From positions 1-5,654 of the forward strand of contig WGAL01000404.1 in the NCBI GenBank assembly GCA_015494845.1: a stretch of DNA of 5,654 nucleotides, written 5' to 3'. Below the pieces are notes generated by a model. It was not told where the DNA came from. It made no database searches and saw only the letters and a list, made by a program, of their open reading frames with translations. The position numbers and the translations under genes were made by a program. Shown piece after piece: positions 4,313-5,654 of the stretch. The DNA comes from Melioribacteraceae bacterium (GTDB lineage Bacteria; Bacteroidota; Ignavibacteria; Ignavibacteriales; Melioribacteraceae). Numbering within the stretch: position 1 is the stretch's first letter; every line of letters begins with the position of its first letter.

Positions 4313-5646
4313 TCAGATTCTTTATTTGTATTATCTACAGCCTTTACCTTATAACGATACTCAATAAACGGACCAAACTTCCAAGAAGGTGTTACATCAT
4401 AATCAATCCAACTCTGTGTGTCGCTGTTTGGATTATGCGCAACTGTTGCCGCTATCATACTACTACCCGCGGCATACTTCATTATTTTGTACGACGAAAT
4501 ATCATCCTCTAAATTTGAATCCCATGTTAATTTTGGATGATTGTTATACCAAGCGATGGTTAAATTTTGTGGTTGTGTCGGTTCTGTGTTGAATGAAATT
4601 ATCTTAGTTACGGGGGAAACACCCTCGCCTGCTATTTGGGCGGAAAGAACAATGTCGGTCGCAATATGCCCCCTTCCGTTTAATATCCAATTGTACCCAG
4701 TCGGTAAAGTAGTTGTATTAAGCGTCCAAGGGCATGAGTACCAATATGAACTGCCGGAAAGAGTTTCGTTAACATATTCATAGACGCCATTTTCGTGATA
4801 CAACTTTATTATCCAATTCCATGATAAGACATGGTCCGTTGAACATGGGTCTCCTTTATAGAAATTTGCATTCATAGAATATTGCTGATTTTCATCCAAA
4901 AAAGTTGGGTACGTGGTTATAGAAATTGAATTATTGATGCCAACAATTACCCCATATAGTTGTTCAGAATGAAATGCAGCATTAGAGATATCGCAAGTTG
5001 TTAGAGACGGGATGACGGCAGATGGATCACACGTCGCATCCATTATTCTGGGTTGTCCAACTGCATAGAGGGAATGTCCTATGCTAAGAACATGCCCCAT
5101 TTCGTGCAAAATAACTGTACCAAGCATATCATTGCCATCAGGTGAAGTTGATGTTGTCCACGTTATTCCGCTTATTGGGCAGCTATTAAAGAATACAAAA
5201 GCAAAAATGTCTCCCGTTAGAGAATTTTCTGCATATTCAAAGCATTCAAAAATTTCAGAATCATCATTAAATTCAACTGGAAGCTTTGTTATGGCGCTCC
5301 CATACCTTCCTGTATTTTGATCATAAAAAAAATCACAATTATTATAAAAACAAAAGAGTACATTATTTCTAGTATCATCAATTTCTAATTGTAGGCTATA
5401 ATTATCATTCCATTGAGATATCATTTGTGAGTAGAGCATATTGATATTGTTTTCTTTCCCTATGAGCTCGTCTGGTAAATCATTTTCTGTATAAAAACTT
5501 GATAGAAAAATTGGAGTTCCGCTTATCTTACTATCATTCCATCTTACAAGATACGGGTCGTTAAAATTCTGCTCGGCCTGTACAGCAATATGTCCGTGAG
5601 GATTTCCATAACTAAATATAATTGAAGTAATATCGTTCGGACATTC
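4300..5646 (-). pseudogene. Matrixin-like (metzincin) secreted zinc metalloprotease, 5' piece of a frameshifted gene
   Basis: Numbered from the ATG at 5439. Residues about 1-165 form a matrixin-like catalytic domain: HEMGHVLSIGHS 112-123 gives zinc ligands H112, H116, H122 and base E113; PRIMDATC 130-137 supplies the Met-turn (M133); ISNAAFHSEQLYG 151-163 is the closing helix (usual form DIxAIQxLYG). The family's glycine in HExxHxxG is serine (S119). Next come an Ig-like region (about 168-283) and a fibronectin type III-like domain (about 286-379). Coding signal continues upstream of that ATG for 69 codons (NDPYLVRWNDSKISGTPIF...), with no ATG, GTG or TTG, until a TAA at 5647-5649. The true start and signal peptide must lie beyond the window or behind another frame disturbance. 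The frame ends in TAA at 4300-4302, where the sorting domain follows in another frame. Function: exported protease, substrate unknown. It is either a decaying gene or contains sequencing errors. Confidence 0.82.
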
Positions 5647-5654
5647 TTAAGCAG

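Noticed and set aside
4389..5320. Plus-strand open frames of 67, 80 and 79 codons
   Set aside because: All are antisense to the metalloprotease catalytic and FN3-like domains and show no recognisable protein features.

Overview
The window looks like a piece of a Bacteroidota/Chlorobiota-group genome, most plausibly Ignavibacteria or Kapabacteria. The main evidence is a textbook type IX secretion (T9SS) C-terminal sorting domain (SNYPNPFNPSTKI ... LPSGVYFYVL ... TKKMILLK) at 3986-4312 on the minus strand. The style of the SpoIIE-type phosphatase and the M64 peptidase fits the same group. No rRNA, tRNA, CRISPR array or transposase gene was seen.

Layout. (1) 2-1691, plus strand: the 3' part of a secreted-type M64 (IgA-peptidase-like) metallopeptidase overlaps a GAF-like/SpoIIE serine-threonine phosphatase by 8 nt, with a strong Shine-Dalgarno inside the upstream gene. 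This stretch is rich in GC at codon third positions (hand count of 1081-1140: 36/60 G+C). (2) 1692-2014: a gene-free zone between convergent genes, built of dispersed-repeat modules of the 'TTGCGAG...hairpin...GAAGC/GCAATC' kind. It includes one 173-bp unit bounded by 12-bp perfect inverted repeats. The last hairpin carries the stop codon of the next gene. (3) 2005-2648, minus strand: a type II toxin-antitoxin operon, a RelB/DinJ-like ribbon-helix-helix antitoxin followed with a 4-nt ATGA overlap by a Doc/Fic toxin, under a good sigma70-like promoter. (4) 2861-3748, minus strand: an AT-rich orphan gene (3001-3060: 18/60 G+C) whose N-terminal half resembles a PD-(D/E)XK nuclease fold with an altered active site. 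(5) 3749-3985: an intergenic stretch with a long imperfect palindrome that has some features of an integron attC site. (6) 3986-5646, minus strand: a secreted matrixin-like zinc metalloprotease with Ig/FN3-like domains and a T9SS tail, split by an apparent single-base frameshift near 4300 and without a visible start in the window.

Reading: two conserved-looking chromosomal regions flank an AT-rich accessory insert (about 2005-3900) made of a toxin-antitoxin pair and a nuclease-like gene, bordered on both sides by palindromic repeats that share the core CCGCCTTAGGCGG. The most interesting points are the mixed antitoxin/toxin pairing, the modular repeats with exchangeable hairpins that reach into the toxin gene, and the attC-like palindrome.
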